NCBI RefSeq assembly: GCF_029892425.1
Contig: NZ_JARXWB010000007.1
Location: forward strand, 62,001-126,000
Direction of reading: 5' to 3'
DNA length: 64,000 nt
Origin: Bradyrhizobium sp. BR13661
GTDB taxonomy: Bacteria > Pseudomonadota > Alphaproteobacteria > Rhizobiales > Xanthobacteraceae
The notes beneath the pieces were generated by a model. It saw nothing but the letters and a program-made list of their open reading frames with translations. It searched no databases and had not been told where the DNA came from. Below, one piece after another: positions 63,312 through 64,000 of this stretch; the stretch's first letter is position 1; each line of letters begins with the position of its first letter. A program made the position numbers and the translations under genes.

Positions 63312-63992
63312 ATGAGCGAGATCACGCCATCAGAAGGTGCCAATTCCCAGCTCGGCCAGTGCCTCAAGGCCGCCCGCCAGGCGCGAGGCCTGACGCTCAA
63401 GCAGGTCGCGGAGCGGACGGGCATGGCGCTATCGACCCTGTCGAAGGTCGAGAACGGCCTGATGTCGCTCACGTACGACAAGCTGCTTCAGCTCACCTCC
63501 GGCTTGAAGATGGAGATCGCGGAGCTGTTCAATCCGGCGGTGGCGGCGCCAGCAGCGGGCCGGCCGGTCACCGCGCGGCGAAGCATCAGCCGGGCCGGGC
63601 AGGGGCAGCTGATCAATACGAAGTTCTACACCTACACCTATCAATGCACCGATCTGATCGGCAAACGCATGGTGCCGATCGTCGCCGAGGTTCGCGCGCG
63701 CTCGCTGGACGAATTCGGCCCGATGCTGCGCCACGCGGGCGAAGAGTATTTTCTGGTGACGAGCGGACGTGTTGCCGTTCACACCGAGTTCTACGCGCCG
63801 GAGATCCTGAGTGAGGGCGACGGCATCTATCTCGACAGCACCATGGGCCACGCCTACCTCAACGCCGGCGAGGCGGCGTCCGCCAAGGGCGTCTGTCTCT
63901 GCACCAGCGAGGCGCCCGACCTTTACGACCAGCTGCGCGAGATCGCATCGCGTGACGTCGCGCCGCTCGGCGACGACGAACTGCCGTCGTAG
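63312..63992 (+). CDS. XRE-family regulator with cupin sensor domain
   Basis: 226 residues. N-terminal XRE HTH (LGQCLKAARQARGLTLKQVA, ERTGMALSTLSKVENGLMSL) and C-terminal cupin_2 (FGPMLRHAGEEYFLVTSGRV, EGDGIYLDSTMGHAYLNAGE). This is the PuuR/SinR-like two-domain type that typically represses genes for uptake and catabolism of amines or amino acids. The 202-base gap to the divergent amidase gene contains an imperfect dyad (ATATG-N12-CATAT, about 63121-63142) near the amidase start that could be its operator. Confidence 0.88.
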   Translation: MSEITPSEGANSQLGQCLKAARQARGLTLKQVAERTGMALSTLSKVENGLMSLTYDKLLQLTSGLKMEIAELFNPAVAAPAAGRPVTARRSISRAGQGQLINTKFYTYTYQCTDLIGKRMVPIVAEVRARSLDEFGPMLRHAGEEYFLVTSGRVAVHTEFYAPEILSEGDGIYLDSTMGHAYLNAGEAASAKGVCLCTSEAPDLYDQLREIASRDVAPLGDDELPS

Positions 63993-64000
63993 CGATCGAG

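Overview
The window looks like a chromosomal segment of a high-GC alphaproteobacterium, most likely Bradyrhizobium or a close relative. The evidence is the set of family markers: a YDWTG-type outer-membrane beta-barrel N-terminus, BA14K, DUF1236 and DUF2155 proteins, an NDUFA12-type complex I subunit, a 1255-residue B12-dependent ribonucleotide reductase, and the aroQ-accB-accC order. No tRNA, rRNA or CRISPR array was seen. Family calls are made by eye from motifs; no database search was run.

Layout. 1-3160: small envelope, ParB-like and coiled-coil genes. 3422-5180: an AT-richer pair, a DndB-like DGQHR protein followed by a small HExxH protein. 5490-24692: a candidate 19.2-kb integrative element bounded by a 15-base direct repeat, the right copy touching the nrdJ stop codon. 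24693-28460: nrdJ with a roughly 480-base leader and a candidate NrdR box. 29229-63992: ordinary chromosome with transporters, three signalling modules, DJ-1/GlxA and LysR divergent pairs, aroQ-accBC, DsbA, an M48 peptidase, bioY, a dicarboxylate symporter, a TPR glycosyltransferase-like protein and an amidase/MFS/amino-acid oxidase cluster with an XRE-cupin regulator.

The element has five transcription units. (a) A mobility operon of six genes, nearly all joined by 4-base ATGA or GTGA overlaps: three tyrosine recombinases, two small coiled-coil proteins and a RecD2-like helicase. (b) A three-gene unit with a soluble FtsH-like AAA+/M41 protease, a coupled partner of unknown function and a small protein. 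(c) A lone ribbon-helix-helix-like gene on the plus strand. (d) A two-gene nuclease unit: a DEDDh exonuclease and a protein whose first ~56 residues are a ribosomal protein uL30-like domain fused to a PD-(D/E)xK nuclease. (e) A complete type II CBASS operon: HNH-SAVED effector, CD-NTase, E2-E1 Cap2 and JAMM Cap3. Together these read as a mobile anti-phage island inserted at the 3' end of nrdJ. The uL30-nuclease fusion and the AAA/M41 unit are the best candidates for undescribed defence systems.

The insertion appears to have separated nrdJ from its original terminator, which now lies at 5305-5332 beyond the left repeat.
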